This document shows, piece after piece, positions 32,703 to 43,720 of a stretch of DNA of 64,000 bases (the stretch's first letter is position 1; the number at the start of each line of letters is the position of its first letter). The notes under the pieces were generated by a model that saw only the letters and a program-made list of their open reading frames with translations, made no database searches and was not told the origin of the DNA. The stretch is taken from positions 491,556 to 555,555 of the forward strand of contig SCFE01000005.1 in assembly GCA_004352715.1 (NCBI GenBank), written 5' to 3'. A program made the translations under genes and the position numbers. Source of the DNA: Hofstenia miamia. Taxonomy: Eukaryota; Xenacoelomorpha; Acoela.

Positions 32703-32704
<2 letters not shown>
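32376..32704. repeat. Minisatellite of ~29-bp unit, with gap and duplicated flank
   Basis: The unit gTGACAAAGCGCCcAATATA plus about 9 bases occurs four times before the gap (from about 32380). The block 32409-32495 is identical to 32618-32704 after the gap at 32506-32617. The exact 87-bp identity on both sides suggests either one longer array or an unmerged overlap. Confidence 0.75.
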
Positions 32705-32740
<36 letters not shown>

Positions 32741-32751
32741 TATATATATAG
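32705..32751. repeat. (TA)n microsatellite
   Basis: TA run immediately before a decayed Tc1-like element. Confidence 0.9.
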
Positions 32752-32818
32752 TCGTGGTCTGCTACAAAATAAAGATTGACAAAGGTCTGAATTATTGAAA
32801 GAAAATATAAATGTCACA

Positions 32819-33470
32819 TCACGAAAATAAATAGTTGTAGATATACAAATACAAATCTTCAGTATTTGGTGGAGTATCCGTGTTGAAAAAGCAAGCAGCA
32901 ATGCGTTTCGGCATACTCTCGACCAAAGCCTAGCAAGACTTCTGCGTTATCTCAGTAACCCATCATCAAAACATTTGTCATGTAATTCACCCAGTGAACT
33001 TGGATGCAATCCTGCTACTTTCCTCTTGAGCATGGCTCATAGATTCTCAATCAGAATAAGATTTGGACTTTCTTGGCAACTTGATTGTTTCATATACATT
33101 CTGAGAAGCTACGACTGTACAATCTTGGCGGTGTGGTATTAAGCGCCATGTGTTGGAAGATTGTGGTGTTGTAACTTGGAATGAGTAGGCAGTTTCCCCT
33201 TCAGCACCATAAGATAGTTTTAATTCATGTTAGTTTCGTTAGTTACGACTTACAGGGATCCACAAATGTGTACAGAGAAGGCACTCCAAATCATGATGTG
33301 AGCGGCGTTTTTTACGTTTGGCACAATGAGCGTTTATTGTAGCGCTGACGAGTTGGTCTTTCCACATTTTTCACAGCACTCCCAAATTGGTTATACTTGC
33401 TTTCGTCGGAGGACATAACCTTGCCCCAATCAGCAACAGCAAAAATCTTGTAATTATTACTGAATTCTAA
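32819..33470 (-). pseudogene. Tc1-like transposase relic
   Basis: The minus strand reads GKVMSSDESKYNQFGS (first catalytic Asp), then KNVERPTRQRYNKRS and, in another frame, a degraded HIMIW-type strand. Further along come AKIVQS, ESPNLILIENL-stop-AMLK, which corresponds to SPDLN.IENLW with the Glu, and a C-terminal MPKRIAACF. Many stops and shifts break it. The family is that of the 54.7-kb element rather than the 18.6-kb one. Inverted repeats are not clear. Confidence 0.7.
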
Positions 33471-33959
33471 TTGATCGCACAGATTTTTCTGGATTAGCCA
33501 ATATTTCTTAGACGCATATTGTGAAAGAAGTTTGAAGTTTTGTGGAGCAGCATAGTCTTAGTGATGGATTTTTTCATTTAGAGACTCAAATCTAGTGCTA
33601 CAAAACGTGCGTATCACTACATTTTTAATACCTTAACGTACTTTTTGATTCATTATACTATTTTATACATGTACATGTGCATGGATTTCTGTTTGTATGT
33701 GTTCTTTTATGTGGTCGTTAATGCGTACTTCAAAATGTCTTGCACTACTTTGTTTAATGTATGAAATATTACATTCACCATAGCAGCTGAATTTGCATAC
33801 TACAGACGATTTCGAATGTATTGGAGTTGAAGTATTGTATTATTCTTCAAGGAATCCTTAGTCTTTTAACTTCTTAATGCCATTCTTATTTTTTTGTTGA
33901 GTTCTTACTTTCTTGTTTCAAAATGATATACTGGAAATTATCGTATATTTGTGAAGTAT

Positions 33960-34330
33960 TATCTAAATACATCGAATATCATAATAAAAGATGAATAAAC
34001 GATTTAGTGGCATTTGGTCCAAACAGTTTCTCATTGCTTTCCAACAGTTTTTAAATGGTTTAAAATTAGGTGAACTATCAGGCCATTGTGAAAGAGATCA
34101 ACATTTTTGCCATTAACCAAATCGGGCACAATTTGGTCGAATATGTTAGGGATAAAATGCAGTTAAGCAGTGGCATCTATAGCAAAAGTCTCTACGGAAG
34201 CATTTTAAGCCAGACTTTGGCTATGATGGTCTTGTCTGTAGCATAATACATAAAGCTCTTCTGTCTCTTGTTCAAATATTTCTCCGAAAAACTAGTAGTA
34301 GTTATATTTCATCATATTGTCTTTGTCTGT
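33960..34330 (-). pseudogene. Possible second Tc1/pogo-type transposase relic
   Basis: A short minus-strand stretch reads LSQWPDSSPNFKPFKNCWKA, close to the WP.NSPDLNPIENLW signature that carries the catalytic Glu in Tc1/mariner and pogo transposases (here the Glu is Lys). The upstream text (larger coordinates) has stops and only vague similarity. No inverted repeats were found. Confidence 0.4.
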
Positions 34331-35058
34331 AATAATATAGACCTTTTTCAATAAAAATGCAACAAAATGAAAAGAAATGTTTACTATAATACATCATTTA
34401 CAATCAAAACGACAGTGTGTTCGGTTACGAGCTTTCTATCTGCAGAATTAACCATTTCAAAATTTTACCTATACTTATATTCTAGCTTTCAACTTGCCCA
34501 TTGCAGAGAATGTTTGTTGAACCTGTTTATAATTCAACTCTGGAATGCATCCTCCAAGCTATAAGTGATGGTTTGATTTACATAGTTGTGAATGTGACAT
34601 GTGTGCTCCCTCAAAAGCATTTCTTCGAAGAATAATTTAAGTACGACTCTAGAGGTCCCAGATCACTTCATATTTGCAAATGTGGTGAATGATTCGTTTT
34701 AGCTTATATAAACTGGCAATTGTTATTTCAGAGTGACGTTGCTCTATATGGAAAAAAATATATATATATATGTATATTAAATATATACATATTTGCTTAC
34801 ATCATTATCAAAGCAAAACTAAGTAGACAATCAAACATTTTAGGCTCTAAATAAAAGCCTAAATGCCTATAATTAGGATGTTTAGTGGTTATTCACAAAG
34901 CAGATACCAGATTTCATTTAATAAGAATCAACTCATTTGTTTTTTGCATAATTCCATTAGATTGATAGCACAAGAATGTCATGCATTTTAAACAACTTGG
35001 CCAAGCCATGTTTTGTAGAGCAAACATGAATGAAGCGATATTTAATATTCAACAGGAT
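34331..35058. other. No gene; short (TA)n near 34757-34775
   Basis: Nothing else recognised. I looked for a PLE coding end upstream of the hammerhead-like sequence at 35064 and could not see one. Confidence 0.45.
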
Positions 35059-35063
35059 GTTGC

Positions 35064-35104
35064 GACCTAAGACGAAGCAAATAGTTTCGAAACTTCGTCA
35101 GGTT
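35064..35104 (+). ncRNA. Hammerhead-like fold with mutated core
   Basis: Stem I GACCT/AGGTT (35064-35068 and 35100-35104), core AAGACGA where CUGACGA is expected, hairpin AGC...GTTTC, GAAAC, a TTC loop and cleavage-type triplet GTC (35097-35099). Only the first two core bases differ from a canonical hammerhead, but these are invariant, so activity is unlikely. It lies 135 bp before a (TA)n tract. Confidence 0.5.
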
Positions 35105-35238
35105 ATTTAATAACTATTAACAGACATTCAATTTGTTCTTCTTAAGGCGTCTGCAGGAAAACGTGCTCTTCTAAATAATGTGAAGGCATTTAATTTTATT
35201 ATATTTGAGAGCAATATATTTATAAATCGCCTTAGACA

Positions 35239-36234
35239 ATATATATATATATATATATATANNNNNNNNNNNNNNNNNNNNNNNNNNNNNNNNNNNNNNN
35301 NNNNNNNNNNNNNNNNNNNNNNNNNNNNNNNNNNNNNNNNNNNNNNNNNNNNNNNNNNNNNNNNNNNNNNNNNNNNNNNNNNNNNNNNNNNNNNNNNNNN
35401 NNNNNNNNNNNNNNNNNNNNNNNNNNNNNNNNNNNNNNNNNNNNNNNNNNNNNNNNNNNNNNNNNNNNNNNNNNNNNNNNNNNNNNNNNNNNNNNNNNNN
35501 NNNNNNNNNNNNNNNNNNNNNNNNNNNNNNNNNNNNNNNNNNNNNNNNNNNNNNNNNNNNNNNNNNNNNNNNNNNNNNNNNNNNNNNNNNNNNNNNNNNN
35601 NNNNNNNNNNNNNNNNNNNNNNNNNNNNNNNNNNNNNNNNNNNNNNNNNNNNNNNNNNNNNNNNNNNNNNNNNNNNNNNNNNNNNNNNNNNNNNNNNNNN
35701 NNNNNNNNNNNNNNNNNNNNNNNNNNNNNNNNNNNNNNNNNNNNNNNNNNNNNNNNNNNNNNNNNNNNNNNNNNNNNNNNNNNNNNNNNNNNNNNNNNNN
35801 NNNNNNNNNNNNNNNNNNNNNNNNNNNNNNNNNNNNNNNNNNNNNNNNNNNNNNNNNNNNNNNNNNNNNNNNNNNNNNNNNNNNNNNNNNNNNNNNNNNN
35901 NNNNNNNNNNNNNNNNNNNNNNNNNNNNNNNNNNNNNNNNNNNNNNNNNNNNNNNNNNNNNNNNNNNNNNNNNNNNNNNNNNNNNNNNNNNNNNNNNNNN
36001 NNNNNNNNNNNNNNNNNNNNNNNNNNNNNNNNNNNNNNNNNNNNNNNNNNNNNNNNNNNNNNNNNNNNNNNNNNNNNNNNNNNNNNNNNNNNNNNNNNNN
36101 NNNNNNNNNNNNNNNNNNNNNNNNNNNNNNNNNNNNNNNNNNNNNNNNNNNNNNNNNNNNNNNNNNNNNNNNNNNNNNNNNNNNNNNNNNNNNNNNNNNN
36201 NNNNNNNNNNNNNTATATATATATATATATATAC
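35239..36234. repeat. (TA)n microsatellite with 952-bp gap 35262-36213
   Basis: TA runs flank the gap. A plus-strand hammerhead-like sequence lies to the left and a minus-strand PLE end to the right, so both elements point into the same tract. Confidence 0.9.
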
Positions 36235-36302
36235 ATAAATGAATATGAAGGTTGACTAACACTAAATATATTTGAATAAGGATTATGAGATCCTTTATTA
36301 TC

Positions 36303-36326
36303 GACGCGTTTCGACATTCTAATCTG
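36303..36326 (-). ncRNA. Degenerate hammerhead-like motif of a PLE
   Basis: The minus strand reads CAGATTA-GAATGTC-GAAAC-GC-GTC. The second half (GAAAC, palindromic ACGCGT, cleavage triplet GTC) is canonical for minimal PLE hammerheads. The first half differs from CUGAUGA at two positions, and stem II is only two base pairs. Confidence 0.45.
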
Positions 36327-36364
36327 TTATTTCAAGGCATTTAACAAATGTTTTTCCTTCATTT

Positions 36365-36526
36365 TTTAGTTTACTGATGTCTTTTTTCTTGTTCATTAAT
36401 AGCTTTCAAAAAATTTAATTACAATATTTTTGTTTCGTGATGTTTAATTAATATCTTAACATTGTTTCTTTTTGGTGGATGTGCATGTAAAAATACTTCA
36501 GAATTAAGATGACCTGTCATGTGCAA
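36365..36526 (-). pseudogene. PLE GIY-YIG endonuclease C-terminus, broken
   Basis: The minus strand reads LHMTGHLNSEVFLHAHPP, then KILIKHHETKIL-stop, aligning with EHINGHLNTEIFQHHHE...TKIGEALYLK of the 9.8-kb copy. The stop (36419-36421) removes the catalytic Glu region; remnants of the last helix (LKAINEQEK) follow in a shifted frame. The YIG part upstream is not recognisable. Confidence 0.65.
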
Positions 36527-36560
36527 TATTTTAAACTAGGTGTTAACTCTGTTACGATTG

Positions 36561-39500
36561 ACATACTTCTAAATAAATTAGTTGATTGAAATATCGCATC
36601 CAAATAAATACTAAATTTTAAGGAGGCATATTACTTAAAATTCTTGGAAGTAATACTTGAGTGGTATTTGAAATTTTGATGACAATTACACTAAATAGAA
36701 AATGGCAATATCAATGAATGCAATTAATTAGCCCATTCTAGACTACAGTGTTTTAACTATGCTCAGCAGTGCGGTATTTGAAATTGGTACGATGCATATT
36801 TTAATAAAATTACAAGAATATACAATATCTAGAAGCAAGTTAAAAATCGTTTAAAATATTGGGTTTCAATGATATGGCCGTAGCCACGGGGATTTCCTGC
36901 AAACGTGCGTCTAGAAAGGTCAAGCAATAGGAAACATTTGCTCTCCAATGGTGCTTACAGATTTTGGATAGTTTTATTAGTTTTTGTGTTTAAAGAAATC
37001 GTTAAAAACCAAAAAATCCTTGACAATTTATGGTTAAAGCCAAATTTGGAATTTCTGTAGTTTTAAAATTTGGATTAAACTGAAGTTTTTTCAGTGAAAT
37101 AAGAAAAAATTATTATATCACGTTAAATAATAACAGTTTCAAGAGTTATTAATACCTTATTACGCTAACACCATTTCCCAACATTTCCTCGTTGTGGAGA
37201 TTAACAAATTATTGACCTTTGATAAAATGTCATTAAACTAATCTTAACGATGCAATTAGTATCTGATTGTCGCAAAAGAACCGCTTTAGTATCTGAATAA
37301 ATTCATTTAAGGCAATCTATACCATGGTATTAAGTATTTACCCAAACCAATATCAATTCAATTCAATGCTAAAAATTTATCAAACTAAGCAAATGTATAA
37401 AATGTCACATCGGGAAAAAACAAGGACAGCATCCATTTCTGAGCGCAGCATAGAAACGTGCATTCGGCAAAGTACATTATATGGTAATTTTTCTATTTAA
37501 GATATCACAGCAATTTTCCGATTTTCCCTTGAGGTAGGCTAGGCTCGCGCTGGCCGCGATTTTGAACATAGGCTGAATGGGGACCTAATTTGGGTCTTCA
37601 GTTAAGAAATGAAATTTTATGATAAATTAGGCCTCATTGTGCTTTTCATGTTGGTGAGCACCATACATCCCCTTCACCATTTTTAGACTTCCTTGAAATT
37701 TTATGAGCCTATCTATGTACCCATAATGTAAGTAGATGCAGCTCTTGTAATTGAATTTTGGTATTTAACATTTTGAAACTTGGTGGTACATATATGTTAT
37801 AATTCACAGTATGTTTGTATTTGTATGATTATGTTTAAGAACTTTCAAGTTAACATATTTATAAAGTTTCAGCCAAATTGCTAATTGCTCCTCAAACTTT
37901 TTGTTTTTTTAATTGAGTATGATCAATCTGATCATTGAGGAAATTAATATAATGAAGCGAATCATGTGGTAAAAAAGAGTGTTTGTTAACCCATATGTGT
38001 GAAAAATATTGTCTTGAGCTTAGCTTTTTGACATTCATTATTTGGCAATCATTAATAGACTCAACTAAGGAGCTGCAGGTACCACCGTAGTGTAGCATCA
38101 TAGATGCATTTTAAAATTAAATTTTGGTGATAGGACACTTGTTAACGATCTACTTAATGCAAATCATTCGTTTTTCATTACAAAATTTTAATTATGGTCT
38201 TCAAAGGGTTAAATTATTTTCTTTCAGATGGGCATAAGTATGATCACCTAAAGAAAGTACTAGGCTCAATGTCGAAGCATTAACCAACGCTGGTCTGTGC
38301 AAAAGTTGTTCATTGCCATTTGATTTTGTCCTAATATTAAAACAAATTTTCACTATTTATTCACTATTTACGCCTATCTTAATTAATTTGGGCTCGGCAA
38401 TAGCGGTGATAGCCATATTTATAATCTGTCTAACAGATTTGTTAACAGTTTAGTTAAAAAACTATATGAATAAAATCGGGAAACCATTTCAGTTGCTATG
38501 CAATGAATACCAGAATCTTTCCTTTTCTTTTCTGTTATTCAACAAAGTTTAGTAAAGGGTCAATTTAGCACATCATGTAAGTAAATATATATTCTATAGT
38601 TTCTGGTTAAATGAATCTGTTAACATTTATGAAATGTGGTTAGTCTGAGATGAGCTTAAGCCATTTTAAATTGTGCTTGATTCTAATATTGTCGTGTTCT
38701 TAACTCTGATCTCAGAAAACTTAGTGCACTAAATGATTTGACCCAATCGTTTGAATATTGGTAAAAAAAATCTTACTGGGTTTTTTAACAACATCGACCT
38801 GAATTTTGAAAGTTTTATGAGGAGCTGTTTCTTAAAATGTATTGTTTGAATGATATTGTATAGATGTGTGGATGATTTTTTCAGCATGCGAATATTTGCC
38901 ATTCTTCGACCTTATGGTAGCAAGTTAAAGAAATATATTCTCTCCCTCAAAAACTTTAATACTATAAAAGATATCTGATATGAACTTCTGCTTGCATAGT
39001 CTTAATAATAAAAATAATTCAATTAAAAATGTTTTTTATAATTAACACGTGTGAACTATTGCAATGAATGAACTAGGAAGCGGTTACGTTCAGTTTCTGA
39101 CAACCATTTCATTTTGATTGCATTCTGATGAGTGCATATTTCCTACTAATTCTGTTAAGCTAATTTGTTTATTCTGTACAATGTCATACGTTTTGAATAA
39201 AATACATTTAAAGTGGCACATGTCATTTTAGAATGAAATCTTTCAATTATGCCATATTTTGTTACTCGAAAAGAAGCAGATTACGAAATTCACATCAAGG
39301 TTGAGGAAATGTAACAAAATAACTAACAATGTCGCTGATGCTCAAACAATGATTTTGTGCTAAATGATTTCGAAGTATGGAACAGTGAAGGATGTTAAAT
39401 TAGTAATTGGGATGAGTTGATGAAATGAGGACAGTGTCATTAACATTTAATCAACAACGTACATCCAAGCTTGCCCATGGGGCAGAATTTTGATCCACTT

Positions 39501-39600
39501 CGTACAGTACCTCCACATGGGGCTCCACCGATCCCCTCGACACAAACTATGTGCATGTACATCTACACTAACTATTTTTGCTTATTAATCTTTGGCCAAA
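36561..39600. other. No gene seen in 3 kb
   Basis: AT-rich DNA. A word CAAAGGGTTAA at 38212-38222 could be a piggyBac-type tip, but nothing else supports it. No coding signal. Confidence 0.5.
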
Positions 39601-39608
39601 TTTTTGCA

Positions 39609-39614
<6 letters not shown>

Positions 39615-39656
<42 letters not shown>
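39615..39656. repeat. (TA)n microsatellite
   Basis: Long uninterrupted TA run. Confidence 0.9.
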
Positions 39657-39660
<4 letters not shown>

Positions 39661-39707
39661 TACTGAGCTTTGATATATTCATGTTAGCTTGTCGTCAGAA
39701 TAGGCCA

Positions 39708-39731
39708 GTTTTGATTTTAAATCATCATCAG
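39708..39731 (-). ncRNA. Degenerate hammerhead-like motif
   Basis: The minus strand reads CTGATGA, a hairpin TGATTT/AAATC, then AAAAC where GAAAC is expected. A TCGAAA to TCAAAA change (CpG decay) would explain it. A stem III and cleavage site are not clear. The (TA)n tract lies 52 bp further on the same strand, as in the PLE copies. Confidence 0.35.
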
Positions 39732-39739
39732 TATAACAA

Positions 39740-40839
39740 TCATGAAACATAATTTTCAATAAGATTTCGAAATTTACAAATCTAGCAGTGAATTTCAGCG
39801 ATTTTAGTTTATCTAATCAGATGCAGGTGATTACCTAAATGGATTTTTAGAATTCTCATTTTATTTTTTGCCTTTTTGTTTCTAACAAAGCAACTTGTTA
39901 ATATTTTATAGTCAGGGGCGGCTTTGTCACACTAATGATTACATGCATTCCCATAACAGAAAAAATCTTTAAAATAAAAAATCCGATTGCCACTAAGGTA
40001 GGGTACTTGGAAATTCACTTACTTAAATTATACTTTGAGAATTCTCAAAATCTACTATGTAAATTTTTAACAGATGCTCATTTCATTAAATAATAAAGTA
40101 AAATTTAAACTTTAATAAAAAATAATATAAATCTTATTAATAACTTTGTTTTATGCTTAAATCGTTATCCTCAAGGGTAATTTTCAAACGATTATTCTCA
40201 TTGTTTGATATATTTCGTTAAGCAACGTTTCTTTATTTATAAAAAAATTTGTAAATGTTCTTAAATCGACAATATTTAAAGCACGGTTTGACACATTTAA
40301 TAATTGATAAATTTGCAAAGAACAAAATCATCAACGATAACTTTGATTTTCTTAATTTTATAGTAATAATTCTCTTCTATAAATGCTTAAACCTGTCAAT
40401 CTTAAAAGAGACAATCATCTAAAAATATTCTGTTTGAGTATGAAACAATTTGTAGGAAAATAAATCAAATTAAAAAATTCCTGGAATTCAAAAGGAAAAT
40501 TCGTTTTACAAATATAATTATAGTAAACAAATCTAACGGTAAAATAGAAAAGAATTTAAATATTTGATTCAAATTCCGTACTAATTGAATGTTAAGCTGC
40601 AAATAACAAATTATGAAAACGTTTGTGATGAGATATGAATGCATTTTTGTCTAAATATTTTTTTTGATCACCCACATTAGACCTGCACGGTCAAGCTAGT
40701 TTACCACCGCTACTTGCAGGCATTATTAAGAATCGTACGCTTACCAACCCGCACCAGTAATAAGATTACTTTTACCGAACCTCTACTCACAACCGTGGTA
40801 CACGTAATCGCCCAATCTCTGTAATTAGCAAATACAAAT

Positions 40840-40882
<43 letters not shown>

Positions 40883-41446
40883 GGTTAAATTTTCAAAAAG
40901 GTTTACACTAGGTTTAACGAAATAACAGCATTAATTGTGGAACTATTAATATATTGAAAAACACAATAGAAATAGAACACTTAAATAATTAAAGAGCCTC
41001 TTTTAGTACTACACGTCAACCGTCAGTTCATCCTTTCAAAAATTCTAGTGTATTTCAACATATTGTTGGGCGGAGAATTCTATCCTTAGTATGAAATAAT
41101 GGCAAAAAATAAATTTTATGTTCTATTAAAGAAACATGTAAAAATTTAATTCAGTTTTGCATTTACAAAACTCATTTAAATGCGTGTTTAAACGCTTTAC
41201 GGCAAATTGATAATATATGCTGTTATTAAGAAGTTGTAATCGTACAATATGGTCTTCACTTCCTTCACCTTCATCGTTGTTCTTATCATCAATTCACTTA
41301 CTCGCAATTTTCAGGCTGGTAAACTGGGTACACGCTAACGTGGGTACTAGACGTATCCGCATAGTATTAATTCGTAAACATGATATTGTTGAATAAGTTA
41401 TTTTTAACCTACTCATGTTCAAAGACACTTCAATATGTGATTTTGG
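39740..41446. other. No gene; (TA)n at 40843-40877
   Basis: Nothing beyond the TA run recognised. Confidence 0.5.
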
Positions 41447-41822
41447 TAATTATAATTTTCGAACTTTGTAGAATATCTAGTGTAGATATTCTTGTTTTCC
41501 TTGAGTAATATTTAATGTAAAAACAACAACGAGTTACTAAATGACATTAAGAAGGTTCTACACTATTACGCTTTTGTCTAGTTCACTTCTTCATATGGCT
41601 GCTAGTACTCTTTAAATGGCGGTCNNNNNNNNNNNNNNNNNNNNTAATTATAATTTTCGAACTTTGTAGAATATCTAGTGTAGATATTCTTGTTTTCCTT
41701 GAGTAATATTTAATGTAAAAACAACAACGAGTTACTAAATGACATTAAGAAGGTTCTACACTATTACGCTTTTGTCTAGTTCACTTCTTCATATGGCCTC
41801 TAGTACTCTTTAAATGGCGGTC
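41447..41822. repeat. 178-bp duplication around a 20-N gap
   Basis: 41447-41624 and 41645-41822 are the same sequence apart from two bases (ggctgct versus ggcctct). They are separated by exactly 20 N. Most likely an unmerged overlap or two haplotypes. Confidence 0.8.
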
Positions 41823-42086
41823 TTCCATTTATTTCAACTTGTACATGGGAATAAGCATACAAACTCCCTAAAACTGGGCTTCCTGTGCCACACAGTATGG
41901 CTTTGGGAAACTAGAATGTGGCATTGGAATAAAAATGTGTGACATATATTAATTATATTAAATAATGAAATAATAATAATAGTTGTACTGTAAAAAGAAA
42001 CAAGTGCAAATCGAGAACGTCGCAATAGTATTTAAATATATAATTATAATTACTATTACGACCGTCCTCGCACAAATATAGCAAAA

Positions 42087-42515
42087 TTATATTAACATAC
42101 AACACTTTTTCTTTTTCATCAGCACTGAAAATAATATTTGAAATTTTCGGTTATCTTCATTAAGCCAGTTCACAAATGCTGGTCTAACATCATATTTTAC
42201 CAATAGAGTCATATTGAGCTTAACATGTAGTAAATTTTTGATTGTTGATACTGAAAAGCTAGATCTATGAGGCGCATTTAAAATATTATTTGTTGAAATA
42301 AGGTTTTTGGCAACAGCAGAAATTGGTTTTAGCGCAGTAACTCGAGCAAAGTCAATAACCAAATGCTTCCACTCCCTTAAAACAGCAATCCTCAAATTTT
42401 CACGAATACCATCTTTGTAACTTAGTACGAAATCTCCGACATCTTGGTCAGAACAGATCGTCTCAGTACAATTTTGTAGATCAGCATCATCAAATGCGTA
42501 ATGATTCTTAAACAT
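42087..42515 (-). pseudogene. hAT transposase C-terminal (dimerisation) fragment
   Basis: A 142-codon open stretch contains LREWKHLVIDFARV, then SAVAKNLIST, SFSVSTIKNLLHVKLNM and VKYDVRPAFVNWLNEDNR. The order, a core leading to an SVST..LLHVKLN helix and a [F/Y]D.RPA...W tail, matches the C-terminal dimerisation end of animal hAT transposases. The ERxFS segment expected before SVST appears shortened (APHRSSFSVST). The catalytic DDE and BED zinc finger are absent. It may derive from a source of the hAT MITEs in the window, which cannot be tested here. Confidence 0.5.
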
Positions 42516-43470
42516 TTATCATATTGCAAGCGCTCCTCAATAAAATGAATGACTGATTGAATAAGTTCAGTGCTGATATGTCACGCGTCAGCATCCTTGA
42601 TAGGCATACGGTTTTGAGGCTTGCTAATATAGCAAAACAAAATTTGGCCTTGCAAATATTGTGAGATTTAGGGACTAAGCACACATCTTACTAACTATCT
42701 GTCATTATAAATGAAGATATGTCTCATTATTAATGATAAATATTGGTAGTCGTGATGCTATTGTATTGGTTAATTTATACTGATTTCCCAATAAATTTTT
42801 TCAGCTACATGTTTATCACAATGTGAGGTACTTTACCTCTTTCTAACTATATGTGTGTTCTCCATGATAATACATTCACCACATGCATATAATTTTGTAC
42901 ATTTAATTCTGTTTTTCGTAATCAATGTTTGAAATTTTTATCAAAAAGTTCTAAAGTATTTGGGAGAAATATTGGAAAAAATAGCTCTAAGCATTGCAAA
43001 TCAACTCAAATGCAGTGAACGCCAAAAAGTTATATACAATGTGTTCAAAATTAATATTTACATTATAAAATTTTATATTAGTATCATATAATTTTCGAAA
43101 GTTCAGTTTAAGTTTACAATTTCAGTGTGTAGTTTCTAAGACAAACAATTTTGTCTATCCAACTGAAAAATTCTAAAAATTTTCTTGGTAAGAATCATAA
43201 AATTAATCGAATTGGCATAAATATAAATGCGCTAGGCCGAATCTATGTCGGGCCTAAGGTTCCGTCGGAAAGGCTTGGTATGGGCAAAAATGTTCGGAAT
43301 CAGCTTTTTTGTGACAGTCCATTCATGTTTGAAAAATTTTAAGTGAATTTATATATCTATATTTGGCGGCCATTATTTAGCTATTCCTAATGCCAATTTC
43401 AATCTAAATATGCAAAAGGTTTTTGTACAAGGAATTTCCTAAGAAAAAGTTATAAATAAAGTATGCTAAG
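42516..43470. other. No recognised gene
   Basis: Frame 43151-43342 (+) contains GRIYVGPKVPSERLGMGKN, which I do not recognise. Some of this may belong to the LINE relic that follows. Confidence 0.4.
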
Positions 43471-43720
43471 CTTATCATATGTATGCGGATGATGTAAAAT
43501 TTTGGTTATATACAAACTTACAAACTAACATTCACATGAATTCTGCTTATATTGAAAATGAAAAGGGAAAAAACTAGTTTTCTGCATTTCAAATTCTGAA
43601 TACTGTATGTCAAAACTGCTATCTTAAGATTATTTAATGAAAATTGTTTTAAATTCGTTAAGAATTCCGTTCGTAATCTTGGTTTATCTATGTACATGTA
43701 TTTACGAGAACTCAACTAGT
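43470..43720 (+). pseudogene. LINE reverse transcriptase relic (YADD region)
   Basis: One frame reads HMYADDVKFWLYTNLQTNI, matching RT block C followed by the usual helix. After stops and a shift, FKFVKNSVRNLGLSMYMYL corresponds to the conserved V-R-D-L-G-V segment downstream of block C. The preceding blocks are not identifiable. It resembles RTs with a VRDLG motif rather than the NYLG-type LINEs elsewhere in the window, so it is probably another family. Confidence 0.5.

Larger units (their letters stand above)
36235..36530 (-). mobile_element. Penelope-like element, 3' remnant
   Basis: On the minus strand the order is coding remnant (36526 to about 36365), hammerhead-like motif (36326-36303), then (TA)n at 36234 and below. 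This matches the arrangement at 9.8-10.3 and 63.5-62.9 kb. Confidence 0.7.

Noticed and set aside
35171-36317. Long frames made of Tyr-Ile repeats and unknown residues
   Set aside because: They only cross N gaps and (TA)n tracts. The same holds at 745-1560, 2265-2553, 16136-16420, 31309-31673, 53299-54720 and 62462-63076.
38161-38225. CAAAGGGTTAA as a piggyBac right end
   Set aside because: No palindrome at the expected place and no partner end; eleven bases are too few.
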